Positions 1-12,504 of a DNA stretch of 64,000 nt are shown in pieces. Below the pieces are notes generated by a model. It saw only the letters and a program-made list of their open reading frames with translations. It was not told the DNA's origin and did no database searches. Source of the stretch: Polydactylus sextarius (taxonomy: Eukaryota; Chordata; Actinopteri; Polynemidae); the NCBI GenBank assembly GCA_016801845.1, contig CM028912.1, forward strand, positions 2,767,001 through 2,831,000. Direction: 5' to 3'. The stretch's first letter is position 1; each line of letters opens with the position of its first letter. A program made the position numbers and the translations under genes.

Positions 1-1126
1 ACACCTTAATAAAGAAAACTGATTAAACCACATGGTTCAACATCACACTATTGAATATTTTATCACCAGTTTGTTTAGTGGAAAAACACCAATCAAGAGC
101 AAACAAACTTTTCCAGCTGTAAATTCATCCTCTAACCCAAACGATTTGATTTCACAGTAGATGATTGTTTTTTTTTTTTTATATTATTATTATTATCTTT
201 TATTGGAGGTTAGCGTGAACTGGAACCTTTTCAGTCACTCTTTTACTGATTACAGCTCAGATCATCAGTTTAGTTAAGACAGGTACAATAACTATGGAGC
301 TGTACTTAAACAATACCCTCTGTTTGAGGCCTGTGAAATGTGCTCAGGAGGTGCAAGTTTTTGGCTTAAAACAGAGGTTGACTGAAAGTTCAGGATGGGT
401 TTCAGCCACTGATAAGAAATATGTAAGAAAGAAGTAGAAATAAGCCATTGTTGTTTTTTGTTGTTTTTTTAATTCCTGAAGTGCAGAATAAAACCGGTGT
501 GGTGCCACTCAAACCCAGAGTCAGTCAGCAGCAGGTACACAGAGCGTGCAGTGAGTTTTTGGGAAAACAGACGAACACAGAGTCACACAGCAGCACAACA
601 GTCGCTCACTTTGTGGAAGCGTCCTGTCCATTGAGAGCAGCCAACACAAAGGGGGCTTTCTCTGCTCTATTTTTGGACTGAAGGACACTGGGAGCTTTTC
701 ATGTTGCTCTGACACAAACATACATACAAGCTGAGATTAAACTGTGATGCTTATGGAGAGATGATTGTACCTTTTCACCACATTACCTTTATTTTTAATC
801 TCAGTGTGAAACCGTAGCATCATTTAACAGAATATTAACGCAGATGAAAAGTTCAACTGATGTTCATTTCTTTTGCTTTTTGGGCACAAACATGGTCTAA
901 ACTGAATTAAAGACAGAAACTAAAAACGTGTCAACTGAGATTTAACATCTCCACATGCACTATTGATTATTTTGATTAATATGACTGATAGGGATCAGAG
1001 GAGACTGGAAGCTTCTAGTCTCAGGGTGTTTATAGTCGTGCAGCTTGTACATGTTGGCTGCATGTGCAGACATCAACAACAGCCAGCGATTGTACCGAGC
1101 CCCAGGTCCATCAATCTCAGTAATGG

Positions 1127-1149
1127 GGAATTAGGCCAGGCCTAATTCC
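1127..1149. repeat. Perfect palindrome with 11-bp arms
   Basis: The arms GGAATTAGGCC and GGCCTAATTCC flank a single A. It sits in unique-looking, non-repetitive DNA. It could be a dimeric transcription-factor site or chance; no gene is attached to it. Confidence 0.6.
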
Positions 1150-3129
1150 TGGAAAGAGACTGTGGACATGTGATTGGAAAAAAAAGTAAAGCAGTGAGAG
1201 GATGGGAGGTGAAGAGAAGGAAAGAGGAGGATGTGATATAAATGGTGTTAAATATTCTTTAACCATATTAGATCAAACAATTGCAGATTTGATTCTTCTA
1301 ATGACTTAAAAAACAACTGCGTCCTCAGTTATAAACTGAGAAACACCAGTGCAGATAAGTGGATAAATCGAATGGGTGAGGAGCAGTTGAGAGAAATGAT
1401 GTGGTCGGAGATAAGAGACAGATCCATGTGGGTGGACACGTGGAGGAGAAATTTAAAAAAGTAAAAGCAGCAGAGAAAGTTGGGACGAAGGCGTAAAGCT
1501 CCGATTATTGAGAGACACCGAAGGGAAGAAAAACAAAAGGAACATAAAAGAATAAAAGAGGATTTGTTAGAGGACTGAGTGACATGCACTTTGTTTGTGT
1601 CAAGCCCGAGAAAAACGACACCGAAGCCGCCCTCGAGGGGAACTCCCACTCCGGTTACATCAGCCCAGACTTTGACATTAAACCCTGAACATGGGCAGTA
1701 AACACATCAGCCCTTCGCTGCCTCATCTCTGTGTTCACAGACGCTTTTTTTTTTTTTTTTTTACTACGAAAAACGCTTAAGTGTCACATTAGATTAAGAG
1801 CTAAAGAAGAGCTGATAAGCCCCTGCAGGCATGTTTAAAAAAAGAAAAAAACAACTAACATGAGTTACGTCGACTCCATCAGCAGGTTGAAGCTAATGAC
1901 GAGAAACAAGAATGAAAGAAAGATGGAAAACACATCATCAGATTTACAGGTGCAGCAAGTAAACTGGCCACTGACTCGTAAAGAGTCTGTGTTTTGTTGA
2001 AACGCTCTGTTGCCTCCTTCACACTCCAGAAACCAGGACAGACTACATGCTGCTCGGCCTCAGGCAGACCATTAAAGAGTGAATTTGGTCTGGACCGTAA
2101 CGCTGCCTCAGGCTGCGTTTTAATGGTCTTTCTGTGTAGGTACAACCCTGAACATAACAGGGGTTTCCCCTGGTATTCAACCTCTTACATGTTCAAAATA
2201 ACGGGCTGTGTGTCGGTGGTCAAACGGGGAGGGAACGGCCGACAAACAGGAGGTGATTTAATCAAATTAAATAAAGGAAACGACACGAAACAATCTTATC
2301 TTTACCTCATGTTTCACTGAGCTCTACGTGTATTGTTAAAGTGTTAAAGAGGTCAGACCTTTTGAAATCAACACATTTAAACGTATATATATTATCTGTA
2401 GTGATCTGAAGGTTCATTAAAACGGACTTCCTACAAAACATTCCCCTAATCTGAACCATGTTCCAGATCTTAATCGACACGTTTATAATAATCACCACAG
2501 CTACAGTAATAAACATAACGTGACATTTATGATCCGGTCACACTTTGGTTAGCTGTAGGAAAAGACTGTGGTCTGGTTCAAAACACTTTCCTTGTTACAG
2601 TTGCAGTAATAAAACCAGACTCAGACATGACAACAGACAGTTCTGGTGTCAGGCAGGAAATCCCTCTGCTGTTAAAGTGTTTTGTGTTGTTGACCTCGTC
2701 CTCCACCACTACGGTTTCCTAGAGGTCACCTGACAATAAACTGTGGTTCATAATAAACTGCTGCACAATTCACGACGTGTGAACTCGTTTTCCTTCCAGT
2801 CTCTGAGCTGCAGCTCTTAATTTAGACTCATGTCATTCTCACGCTGTTACAACAAACGAAACCTTGTTTTCTGGCGTCTAATTACATTTAGTCTCAACTT
2901 TGATACTGCGTCTTTCAACAACAAAATTACATTTACTGTTCACACAAGAGCTTTACACCTTAAATTAAATCTGTTTTCCTATAAGAAACTTTCTTCTCAC
3001 CACAGAAAGGGTCAAAGGTCAGAGTTAGATACAGAACGACACATTTGAAGCTGGTGTATCTGGATGTAGTAGCTGTTGTATTGATGATTATTCATGTTAG
3101 TTGTAACCTGATACTGACGCACCTTAGTA

Positions 3130-3245
3130 TAAAGTACAGTACTGAAAGTCTCACTAGAGTAGAAGTACAGACACTTGACCAAAAAATGACTTTGGTAGAA
3201 GTTCAAGTCTTAAAGTATCTAGTATTTACTGTACTTAAGTATGAC
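3130..3245 (+). repeat. Dispersed repeat, copy 1
   Basis: This segment resembles the reverse complement of 60743-60878. Shared blocks include CTGAAAGTC, AGAGTAGAAGT, AGAAGTTCAAGTC and GTATTTACTGTACTTAAGT. Two diverged copies in opposite orientation within one window indicate an interspersed fish repeat. The class is unclear; it may be a non-autonomous DNA transposon or SINE-like element. Confidence 0.55.
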
Positions 3246-4052
3246 AAGTAATCTATAATTAAATGTAGTTAAGTGTCGAAAGTACAAATACATGTTAATA
3301 AAAAAGTGAGTGTGAGATGTGACCATTGAGGATAAAGGCTCCTCTTCTCAGCTCTGCTCTCAGACAGTCTACGTCTGTTACATTATGGTTTTTAGAGAAC
3401 CTGGCAGCTGTAGCTTCCTCAATAAAGACACCGGGAAAAGTAGCGGAGTGGAGGATGTTTCAGATCCAATGACCCAATGAGCTGTTTTCTGGAAGCAGTC
3501 GCCTGATTCTTTACAACAGCAAATAATGGTTTATAGAAAAGGTAGGACAAAGAAAAGCAGAACAAAGAGCAAACAAGAAGACAAAAGACAAAAAAAAAAA
3601 AAAATCATTCAGCTCCTTCAACAACACAAACCCTGGGGGGGTTAGATGCTTTAGATGCTGCTGGAGAAGATTTATTGATTTCCCATATGTTTTGGTTAGT
3701 GTGTGTGTGTGTGTGTTTGTGTGTGTGTGAAGCTCCATGTTTGTATTGGTTTCACATTATACAATAAAACCTGCACATGTTTTAATAAATATTAAGTATT
3801 TGATCAATTTATCCGAGTGTTTGAATTGTGAGTGTGTTGTTTGAACAGTTAGTGTGTTTGAGTGTGTGTGTGTGACAGAGAGAGAGTGTGAGTGTGTGAG
3901 AGAGAGTGTGAGCATGCATCAACCCTGCCTGCCCTAATCCTGGGTGCGAGATGTGGTGGGACGTCGTTCGTACATTATTGATTTATCGCTGCGTTTTGCA
4001 CATGTTGCCCCTCCGGGTGGTTTTGTCCCTGGAGGCCGGGGGCTGGTGGTGG

Positions 4053-4055
4053 AGT

Positions 4056-4102
<47 letters not shown>
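4053..4102. repeat. (GT)n microsatellite
   Basis: A nearly pure GT tract of about 50 bp. Open frames on both strands here are only Val-Cys or His-Thr repeats and are not genes. Confidence 0.9.
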
Positions 4103-4105
<3 letters not shown>

Positions 4106-7100
4106 AGGGGGGGCAGCATGTCTGCGGTGGAGGCTTTAAATATTTCAGAGGGCCATTTTCATTTATATAATGGGAATTATCCAAGTCACTAAATCTAATT
4201 AGAGGGAGGGTGTGAAGTTCAGCGCCACCTCCGCCTCCTCGTCTTCTGACCTTCACTAAATTCAAGTCACTGCTCTGCTGGAATGTATTAAAGTACTAAA
4301 GCAGCCAAAGTATCTGAATAAAACATTCACATTAACAACTACAGCTGCACTCAGTGTCATTTACAGCTCAGTGATTTACAGAAATGTACTTTAGAGCCAA
4401 AAAAATATGTGGTGAGCAATTTACATTTGGCCTCAGGGTTGTTGTTTTTTTTTCTCTTGATTTATGTTTGATCCAGATTCCAAATCTCAAATGGACTTTA
4501 TCACCTTTATAGCCGATGTTAACACCAGTAGCTGCAACCAGAAGAAACATTTAACTTCCTTTAACTCACCAAGCTCCGTCCTCATTAGTGTAATTTATTT
4601 TTCATGTTTACATTTAATCTTATTCTATTTTTTATTCATATTTCATACGTCGACACCATAGAGGCCAGAGGGAAACACTGTGGCAGAATAGACATGAACA
4701 GTGACTTTGACTTGACTTTGACTTAATTAAGACTAATTAATTATCCTGCACAGATGAGCCTGAGATAATATCAATTAATTAATCACTTATCAGACCTTTT
4801 TTTCTTCCTAATATCTATATCAGCTTCTTAGCTTTGACTAACATTAGCATTAGCATGCTAACCAGCTAGTCCTGTCACTTTCTTGTAGTCCAGTGAACAA
4901 TAGAGCTGCTCACATGCTGCATCATAACTTCCTGCTTAGTAAACATAACGAAACCGTGTTTTAGCAGAAAACTTACATTCAGCATCTTTAATGCTGCACT
5001 GTTTCTCTATAATGATGATGGTGTTTTAACCTAAACATGACAATGTCCAGGTGCAAAGTGTTGTTTATTTTGTTTGGTGTAATATTTCCTGCAACATATG
5101 ATCGATAGTATTAATGTCCTGTAGAGATTTGTTTCTTAGTTTTAGTTTCATACATTCTTGCTACTCCAGCATCTACATCTTTATCTGGACGTCACTTTCA
5201 GTAAATAGTTGTTTGCTCCACGTCCGACCTTTCAAAACCAAAGTATTTCTAACACAGCTGCTCTGTTACATGTGTGTTTAGTGATGCAGTTTTTCTTTCC
5301 AGCTGCACCAGTGTTGTTTAGGAGATTTAAACTAGTAAATATCATATCATAACAAAAATATAAACTGTCACTCAACAACAACCTCAGAAAAAAAATATTT
5401 TTATTAAATTCAGATATCATAGTTAAGTTATTCTTAAACCTCCACATAAGGATATGTTTCTATCTCTGCTATCTAGACTGAATATTTTTGGGTTTTAGTT
5501 GGTTGGATGTACCCAACTGTTAATGTTTCCCTGTCCAGACAGAGTTGTGTCTGCTCTAACGTCTGTTTTTCTAAATCAGACCACAGAACACACTGTAATT
5601 CTTCTTGTTTATGTGTTGAGAAGCTTTAGTTGTAGGATCAACTACAGTAGGTGGTCTGACGCAGCACAGACGGGTGGATTGTCTCTTATATCTTCACTAT
5701 GAGTTTGAAAACACAAACACTGGTTTTATGAATAAATAAATACTCCGATTACTGTAAATGTCAGGAGCTAACGAGTTGAAAGAGAAACAGATAAGTGGGT
5801 TTTTTGAGTGGAAAAGAAGTGGCGAGTGGGGAGAAAAAAAAAGTGTTTTATTTTAAAGAGGAAAACCTCTGAGTGGAAACAAGAAGAGGTGGAGAGACAT
5901 GAGTGTCGGGAAGGAGATGTTAAGTGGATGAGTGGAAATCATGGATCAGGATGGAAAACAGAGGAGAGAAGGTGAAGACGGCAGCGTGGCCTCGTTGACG
6001 TTAAAGCCTCTGTTAACCAGCTTAGCTAGCAACAGCTTTTAATTATGGTTGTCTGAGTGTGTGACACACAAACACAGTCAACAGGTGGGTTGGACGCGTG
6101 GGCAGCCTCTGCCTCTGCTCTGTAGCCTACTATTTAACTGTCACTACTACACGGAGGCACAGGAGGATGCTGGGTAAACACCAGGCAGCTGAACGGAGAC
6201 GAGACGCGCTCGCCACGTTTGTTCCTCGGAGACTCGTGAGCCAAAGATTTTGGCGAGATTCATTTCACAGAAAAATCAATGTAAACAGGAAAATTATGAA
6301 ATAAAACCCCAACATGTCTCTTGTGTTATAATTAAAATAAAATTCTACAACAATAACACATTTAATCTCTTAACAGAAGCCGCAGAGCAGAGTTAGTCTG
6401 TATGGATCATTAAAGATTTCTAATGGTTTTTTGTTTTGAGGAGAAAGAAATAATTTTGTGCACAGAAAGTGATGAAGATGATTAGTGATTAAACCTCATC
6501 ATCCTGGATGTAATGGGGAGATGGAGCTTTTCACAAAATCTGTTTTGGAAACAAAACTCATCAGATGAAGATGATTGAACACGTTAGTCAACAGTTTCAG
6601 TGTCTGAAAACATATTTCTTCTACAGACTTCTACTTTTTTGGATCTGAACAGTACCTCCCCACCGTCCAAGTCGAGACCAAACATGTTCAACCTCTGGTT
6701 CACCCGCCGCCTGCACACATGCATGGAAGAAAATGATTGATTGATTCAGCTCTTTGAACCTCAAATTCTGATGACTGATGTTTTTGATGATTGTGTTTAG
6801 GGGAAGGTAATTTCCAGTCGTTCCAGGTTTTCAGTCCTTTTTATTGAGATTGTTGAGGCCTGATTTGCCTGATTTTGCAGCATCTTTTCTAAAAACTTCT
6901 AACGACGACTTCCTCTTGTTGCTCCACAACAATATAAAATAGTTTTTCTTCCCTTGGTGAACTCTGTCCAGATACTGTTTCTCTTGGTCCTCAGCAGTAA
7001 TGTTGAAGGTAAATGTGTCCAAAAGAAATAAGGAAGTCACGTCTCTGATCTATGGGTCAATATTTTGCAGGAAACAATAAAATCCTGGACAATCTGGTTT

Positions 7101-9021
7101 TTAATTCAGTTTGTGTCCAGTGATCCTGCAATACCTTAAACGACCACTGTACAAAATTGGCTGAGAGTTACACTGCTGCTCTCAGTCTAAATATTTGTCT
7201 GGTATATTTTGTTTACAGTGGCCAGACATCAGGGTTTTTTTTATTTCATACAAGCAACAAAGTAGAGTAATTTACTCTTGATGACATGGTGGTGAATCTC
7301 CAACACATTATTATAAAGAATTAAACCTACACGTATCATTTCTAGTTTGACTGTTGAGTCGACGCCCACTGAGGTTAAACAGACTGAAAGTTAATTTGAG
7401 GTTCATCGACCGCAATCACACTGACCTGAGTGCAGTTGTTGAGGAAATATTGTACTTTCTGGTTTGTTGAATGAGTCGGTCGACTCTGGTGTTGATGGTT
7501 TGAATAACAACGAGAAACGTCCGCTGATTCAGTGTTTTATTCTTTCAAAGAACCTGGTTTCTACTTCTGCTTCTGGTTTTTGTCTTCTAAATATTTGCCG
7601 GAGCTTCCTCCTCCTCCATTTAAACCACTGACCGTTACTTCATAACAATAATGTTATTGAGATGATCCCTCCTCTGTTCTGATTCAGATCATCTGCAGCT
7701 CTGAGTTTCATTTAAAACGAACCAGAGGTGATTTTGATCATGTTCAATAAACATAAGATGAAATTGCAAAACCAGCAGCGATCACACGGTTGTAAATGCT
7801 TGTGTCCTGGAAAACGTCCAAGTCAAACTCCACTAATACTGTCACCATTTTATCCAGCTCATGAAGTGTTTATAATAAATATTTCTGAATCCGCAGCCTG
7901 AAGAGGCATTTCACAAAGAGCAGCCTGAACTCAGCTTTTACTGGGAAAATGTGTTTTTTGGTGTGAACCATTTTCCCTCTTTGCCCGGCAGCTCCTCACA
8001 ACACCAGAGTAGAGAGAGGCGGACTTCAATTTATTCTTTTTGTCTCGACAATGTTTGTTGTAGAAGTGGTTTTACAAATAGAAGAATCAGGTCTACACCG
8101 AGCGCTCGAAGCAGAGCCGGAGGCAATATTGATTAAAAATACAACAGTAGATATAAACATAAACGATTTAGTCTGGATTTTAAAAGTAGCAGATGTTTGG
8201 AGAATAGTAACTGAACGCAGCTGCACTCCTGTTTGGTTTTAATCCTTGGACGTTGAACACACTTTTAGATTATTTGAATACAAGTAACAATATTTTAAAA
8301 TCAATTATTTGAGCTGGTGCAGAGATCTAACTAGAAATGAAAGTGTGAAGTAGTTTTTCTAGCTTGTTCAGACATGAAAAATGTCATTTTCTCGTCGCTC
8401 TGTGTCTGTTCTGGGAGCAGTTAGTTAACGGTAACGAGAAAAGACTGTGGTCAACTCACAAGCTGCGACCGCCTGTTTTATCTGCTAACGTTTAGTAGCT
8501 GATATCAGCTGGAAGACAGAAGCTCAGTTACTGTGTCTGTATCTGTGTGCTGCAGCAGTCAACACACACACACACACACACACACTCATACAGTGGATGT
8601 AGCAGTAGACATAACTTTACTATAGAAGCTGCATCGCACAAAGACAATCAATGTTCTGTTTCCATATCTGTTCTGTTTTTCTTTCATTCATAATTAAAAC
8701 TTATGTTAAGTTTATATTATATACAGAGCTCATTTACACAATACAAGCTGTTCATATTGTATTTTTTCAACATTGTTCACAATACTTAGGTCTTCAACGT
8801 GGATAAAATATCATTTAGATGCTTTTTTAATCCAAAAACATCAAATCACAGTCGGATACATTAACCACTAAGATTAATCAATAATTGAACAAATAAACAA
8901 CAGACTTTCCTGGTAGTCTTCTTGTTCAGTTCATCTGTTGTGTCGGTGTTGAACAGCTTATACGTCACCTCAGGCAGAGGTCAATCCTCTTGCCTCGTCA
9001 GCCGGTCAACTCTTTAAATCC

Positions 9022-9093
9022 GTCTCTACGACGCCCACTGGGCTTTTTAGAAAATGACATTAAAATCAGCCGCGAGGGCGTCGACGTAGAGAC
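9022..9093. repeat. Imperfect inverted repeat beside the ERV
   Basis: The arm GTCTCTACGACGCCC (9022-9036) pairs with 9076-9093 apart from a 3-nt bulge, enclosing about 39 nt. It ends 58 bp before the ERV. It may be a remnant of an older mobile element or a chance hairpin. Confidence 0.5.
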
Positions 9094-9146
9094 TTTATCA
9101 GCTCCAGCAGACACGTGAAGGACACTGTTGTGTGGAAACATTGTGT

Positions 9147-9151
9147 GTATG
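9147..9151. repeat. ERV target-site duplication, left copy (GTATG)
   Basis: GTATG lies directly before the first LTR base and is repeated at 18361-18365 directly after the last LTR base. A 5-bp duplication fits retroviral integration. The target was a TG-rich tract. Confidence 0.85.
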
Positions 9152-9694
9152 TGTTAGGTTTAGATCCCCAACACTTGTAGTAAATCTGCACACAAAGAAG
9201 ACACAGAGAATCAGTTAAAGTTTTACTTGCAAGGAGAGTGATCAGAGACTGCTCAGTTACAATTCTCCAAACTCACTCTGAGGCAGTCTCTGCTCCCCTT
9301 GCCTTTTATTTAGGAACGCCCTGGTTACATGAGGTCTCAACTGCTACAGGGAAAGGGGGTGATTAGCTATTTCAGTTGAGACCTGGTATTCAAAAACAAA
9401 CTTTGTATTCAAAGAGTGATTGTTAATTCTTTCATATGCTATCTACAAGGGAGGCTCGACTCCCAAGCTCATATCCGACTCCCAAGCTCATATCCGTTGC
9501 TGATTCATTTAGTCAGTTACATCTTCATCCGGGCACAGTCAAGGTTGTTGCTGAGAGCATCTTGTTCTCCTTTGCCTGCAATCATAGTTAAAACACACAC
9601 ACACACACATACAATATGCACCAGTAACAGTTTATGATAATAATGTAAGAATATAAGAAAAAGTAGAATAACTGTATATACAATTTCTCCAACA
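9152..9694 (-). repeat. 3' LTR of the ERV
   Basis: 543 bp, bounded by TGTTAGG and CCAACA on the plus strand (TG...CA ends with inverted TGTT/AACA). It matches 17818-18360 except at 9652 (t here, a at 18318). It holds a CA microsatellite, two tandem 19-bp units at 9457-9494 in U3, and an AATAAA on the minus strand at 9305-9310. Confidence 0.95.
9305..9310 (-). promoter_or_regulatory. AATAAA / TATA-like element in 3' LTR
   Basis: On the minus strand the context is TAAATAAAAGG. This can serve as a polyadenylation hexamer or as a TATA-like box. It is the only AATAAA I found in the downstream part of the LTR. The same element in the 5' LTR is at 17971-17976. Which role it plays is not decided by the sequence. 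Confidence 0.5.
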
Positions 9695-9706
9695 TTTCCC
9701 TCCTGT
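9695..9706 (-). promoter_or_regulatory. ERV polypurine tract
   Basis: On the minus strand ACAGGAGGGAAA directly abuts the U3 end of the 3' LTR. This is the position and composition of the plus-strand DNA primer of retroviruses. Confidence 0.9.
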
Positions 9707-9798
9707 TTATTCACTTTGTACTATATTCTTTTATCATCTATTGACCTCTTCATTTTGATTTTCGGTCACAGAATCATAGCATAGTACAAATGGTACAC

Positions 9799-11064
9799 TC
9801 AGAGGGCAATGGCATCATTTTCCAGGTCGGTGTGGTCACCTGGATCTAGGAATAAGTCTGGAAAATGAAAAGATACTTCATCGTCATCACTGTCCTTCTG
9901 GGGTTCACCATTTAGGTTAAGAAGGGCATACATTTCTGATACCTCTGTCTTAACTGGCTGTATAGCAGTGGTTATCATTCTGGTGCACAGTGCTCTGATG
10001 CAGGGAATACAACAACATCCACATAAAGTGAGGATAGCTGCAAACACAGCAAGAGACATCAGCATAGAAAGTACTAGTTGTTTATATTTGCCAAACATAT
10101 CTGCAAAACCATCCCACATTGATGTGTCAACCCCAGAATGGTCTTTCATTTTGCTGTTAAGGGATCTAAGACCCTCTAAGGCCTTGGTAAGACTACCATC
10201 AGCTGCCGTATTGTTAGGGATGAAGGTACAGCACTGATCACCAAAGATAGCACAGACGCCACCTTTCTCGGCCAAAAGCATATCAACAGCAATTCTATTC
10301 TGGAAAGCCATAAGGGAGGTAGCTGACAGTTGTTCGTGGATGGCTGAGAATCCTTTTTCAGTGCTATTGCCTAATCTCTGCACATTATAGTGGATGTAGT
10401 TGATTCTGTCCACATTTTTGTTTATAGTGCACCACCAGCATAGAAGAGATTCGAAACCAGCCGCTACTTGATTTACCAATTTGTACTCGTCAGGAACCCC
10501 TCTTGGAACCCCTATACTATCTATATAGGTGGGATCGTTGTCAGTCAAATCCAATGTTGATCTCTTATTTTTATTTATCCAAGTATGGGGAAGTACACTG
10601 TTTTCTAAAGTAAAAATTTGAGAAACAGAAGAGGGAAATATAGACACAGGCAGGATCAGTGAAACCGAAGCACCAAGTCCTGTGGTGTTATATGGTAATC
10701 TGTCATATAATTTGTCGTCTCCGCACCACCACCAGATATCACTACGAGACTGAGGCCTGAACGTTACATTTACGGTCTGTACTGAGCGACATTGCGTACT
10801 GTTAAGTTTACTAATGGAGCTCCCATTTCCGGTTCTGTTAATGCAAGAGAAATTTCCTGCTGCTATTTTATTAGAAAATATAGGTTTTTTCTTTTCATCA
10901 GGGGTTAAGGGAAAGATTGTGTCCCAGGATGAACAAGTATTAGAAGGCGTGGTATTGTTCATTACTTCTACAAGACATGTTGGATCTAAAGCTGAAGGTA
11001 CTACTTGTAAGACTGGTCTAGCTCCCATACACACTACGCAATCTGTTTTAGCCACTTGGGCAGC
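9799..11064 (-). pseudogene. ERV env, C-terminal SU and transmembrane subunit
   Basis: An open frame of 418 codons in the same frame as the upstream env ORF but separated from it by two TAA codons (11101-11103 and 11065-11067). Near its N-terminus is a CxxC (CVVC). A basic KNKR, a likely furin site, is at about residues 162-165. After it come a heptad-like region, an immunosuppressive-type segment and a CX6CC motif, then a hydrophobic membrane anchor running into a Cys-rich stretch and an acidic tail of roughly 65 residues. CxxC with CX6CC is the gamma-type pattern of a disulfide-linked SU-TM. No initiator ATG is near the frame start, so this part is not expected to be made on its own. Confidence 0.85.
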
Positions 11065-11100
11065 TTATTCTACCATTAGGAACCAATTATTATCTATTTT

Positions 11101-11925
11101 TTAAATACCTGTGGTAATTTTAAACCAATCATCTATGTCAGGTTTCACATAAATATTAGCCTTCACTGGAGAGTTTAATTTTGGTCCTGGTATAATGCCT
11201 GCTTCTGTCATGTGGGATACAATGTTTGTTATAGTGACATTTGGACACAAAAGGAGTGTCACGCAAGGATCTGTAGCATGTGGTCTCCAAACACACAGGG
11301 CTAACCCATGGCATGGTGGGTTCTGATGTTCACCAAAGCCTTGTGGTTGTCCAAAAGGTTTTTTTTTTTTTTTTTTTGTTGTATTAACATTTAACATTAG
11401 GTTATTATTTGTTTTGGTCAGGGAAACCTGTTGTTTCCATATGCCGGCCTGTGTGCTAGTTCCATAAGAGCCGTCAGACCATGAGCCAGTACTAGCAAAA
11501 ACATGGCTCCAATCATAATGCCCTCCCCAGTCATGTCCCGTCATCATCCTATATTTATAGTCTAAATACCAATCATATCCTTTCCAACTGTTGACATCGT
11601 ATCCACCTACTTTTAAGGATTTATCAAAGGTGAATATGGCTTGTGTACTATTATTTTGATAACAAAAATACAATTCTGGTGTTTTAGTCGTATCCCCATC
11701 AGTGGTATTGCATGGGTTTTTTAGAGCTCCGTTTTGCACTGTATTGGACCATCCTACTCTACGTTTTCGGACGTGTTCTGTCTCTTCTTTTAACAATAAC
11801 AGTATTACCATTATTGTTCCAATTAATCCGCCTACCGCCACCATTTTCTTATGCATTTGTGTGATCATCCTGCTTATAGACGTGAAACTCTTTCTAATAC
11901 CCTCAGAGTTGTGGACTGTCTTCAC
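11101..11925 (-). pseudogene. ERV env, N-terminal SU fragment
   Basis: The open frame runs 275 codons; the first ATG that gives a sensible protein is near 11868, followed by a hydrophobic stretch fitting a signal or leader anchor. A basic RKRR occurs at about 11769-11758, a possible furin cut removing a leader peptide. Many Asn-x-Ser/Thr sites and Cys pairs fit a surface glycoprotein. A run of 19 T on the plus strand (11359-11377) encodes a poly-Lys stretch that looks like homopolymer expansion. The frame ends at TAA 11101-11103, before the SU-TM cleavage site, so the product is truncated. Confidence 0.75.
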
Positions 11926-12102
11926 CGGGTTTGAGACGACTGTAAACTAAAATTACAGCCCCCTTTGTAGCCGGACTTTCTCTGGAGGTTTTTAAAGAGT
12001 GACAGCGTTACAGTAGGTACCACGACGTTAGTTTTTATGGCGTAATTGATAAATGGTTGCGGCGTACACTTATGATGGAGGGGATTATTTATTCATATTT
12101 GA
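11926..12102 (-). other. Junction between truncated integrase and env
   Basis: About 180 bp with no recognisable integrase sequence. In intact relatives the rest of the integrase core (second Asp, Glu) and its C-terminal domain would lie upstream of or overlap env. They are missing, so an internal deletion is inferred. Confidence 0.6.
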
Positions 12103-12504
12103 CTATTGTCTTACAATGTGACATAGAGCTTTAGCTACTGTTAGTGCATTCGGATGCTTCGTAGGGAAAAGTTCTATCCATTTTGAAAAGGAATCTATTA
12201 TAACTAAACAGAATCTTTTTCCTTCACTATTATTTAGTTCTATGAAATCCATGTGTATGTGCTGGAACGGATAGTCTGGTTTGGGAAACTGTCCTCTCTT
12301 TGGTCTCAGATTTCCCTGAGCATTGTGTTTTGCACATACCAGGCAGGCTCTACAAAAATGTTTTGAATAGGAGGTGAATCCATAGGTTGTATATTTTTGG
12401 TTTATTAATCCCACCATCCCTCCTGTTGAGACATGCGTTTTACCATGGCTCAATATTGCTGCCCATTTGTAGAGATTTTTTGGTAGGATTGGTTTGTTTT
12501 CTAA
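12103..12504 (-). pseudogene. ERV integrase, N-terminal half only
   Basis: The frame continues directly from the RNase H frame after a TGA at 12505-12507. It has the His-x3-His and Cys-x2-Cys zinc-binding pairs and the first catalytic Asp, in an HMDF context. It ends at a TAA about 30 residues further on. The second Asp and the Glu of the DD35E triad and the C-terminal domain are absent, so the protein cannot be catalytic. Confidence 0.85.

Larger units (their letters stand above)
1..9146. other. Gene-free stretch, probably rdx intron 1 or upstream DNA
   Basis: I see no exon with good splice sites or protein similarity here. The short open frames are low-complexity or have no recognisable motif. 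The sequence is AT-rich with CA/TG tracts (about 3690-3730, 4053-4102, 8561-8585), a dispersed repeat at 3130-3245 and two palindromes listed separately. No exon ending in the Met-Pro-Lys-X codons expected for radixin exon 1 was found, so this stretch is most simply intron 1 or DNA upstream of rdx. Confidence 0.5.

Noticed and set aside
8051..8242. 63-codon plus-strand ORF upstream of the ERV
   Set aside because: No recognisable domain, no flanking splice signals and no neighbouring coding exon.
9416..9637. 73-codon plus-strand ORF repeated at 18082-18303
   Set aside because: It lies in both LTRs antisense to the virus, has no motif and is explained by LTR duplication.
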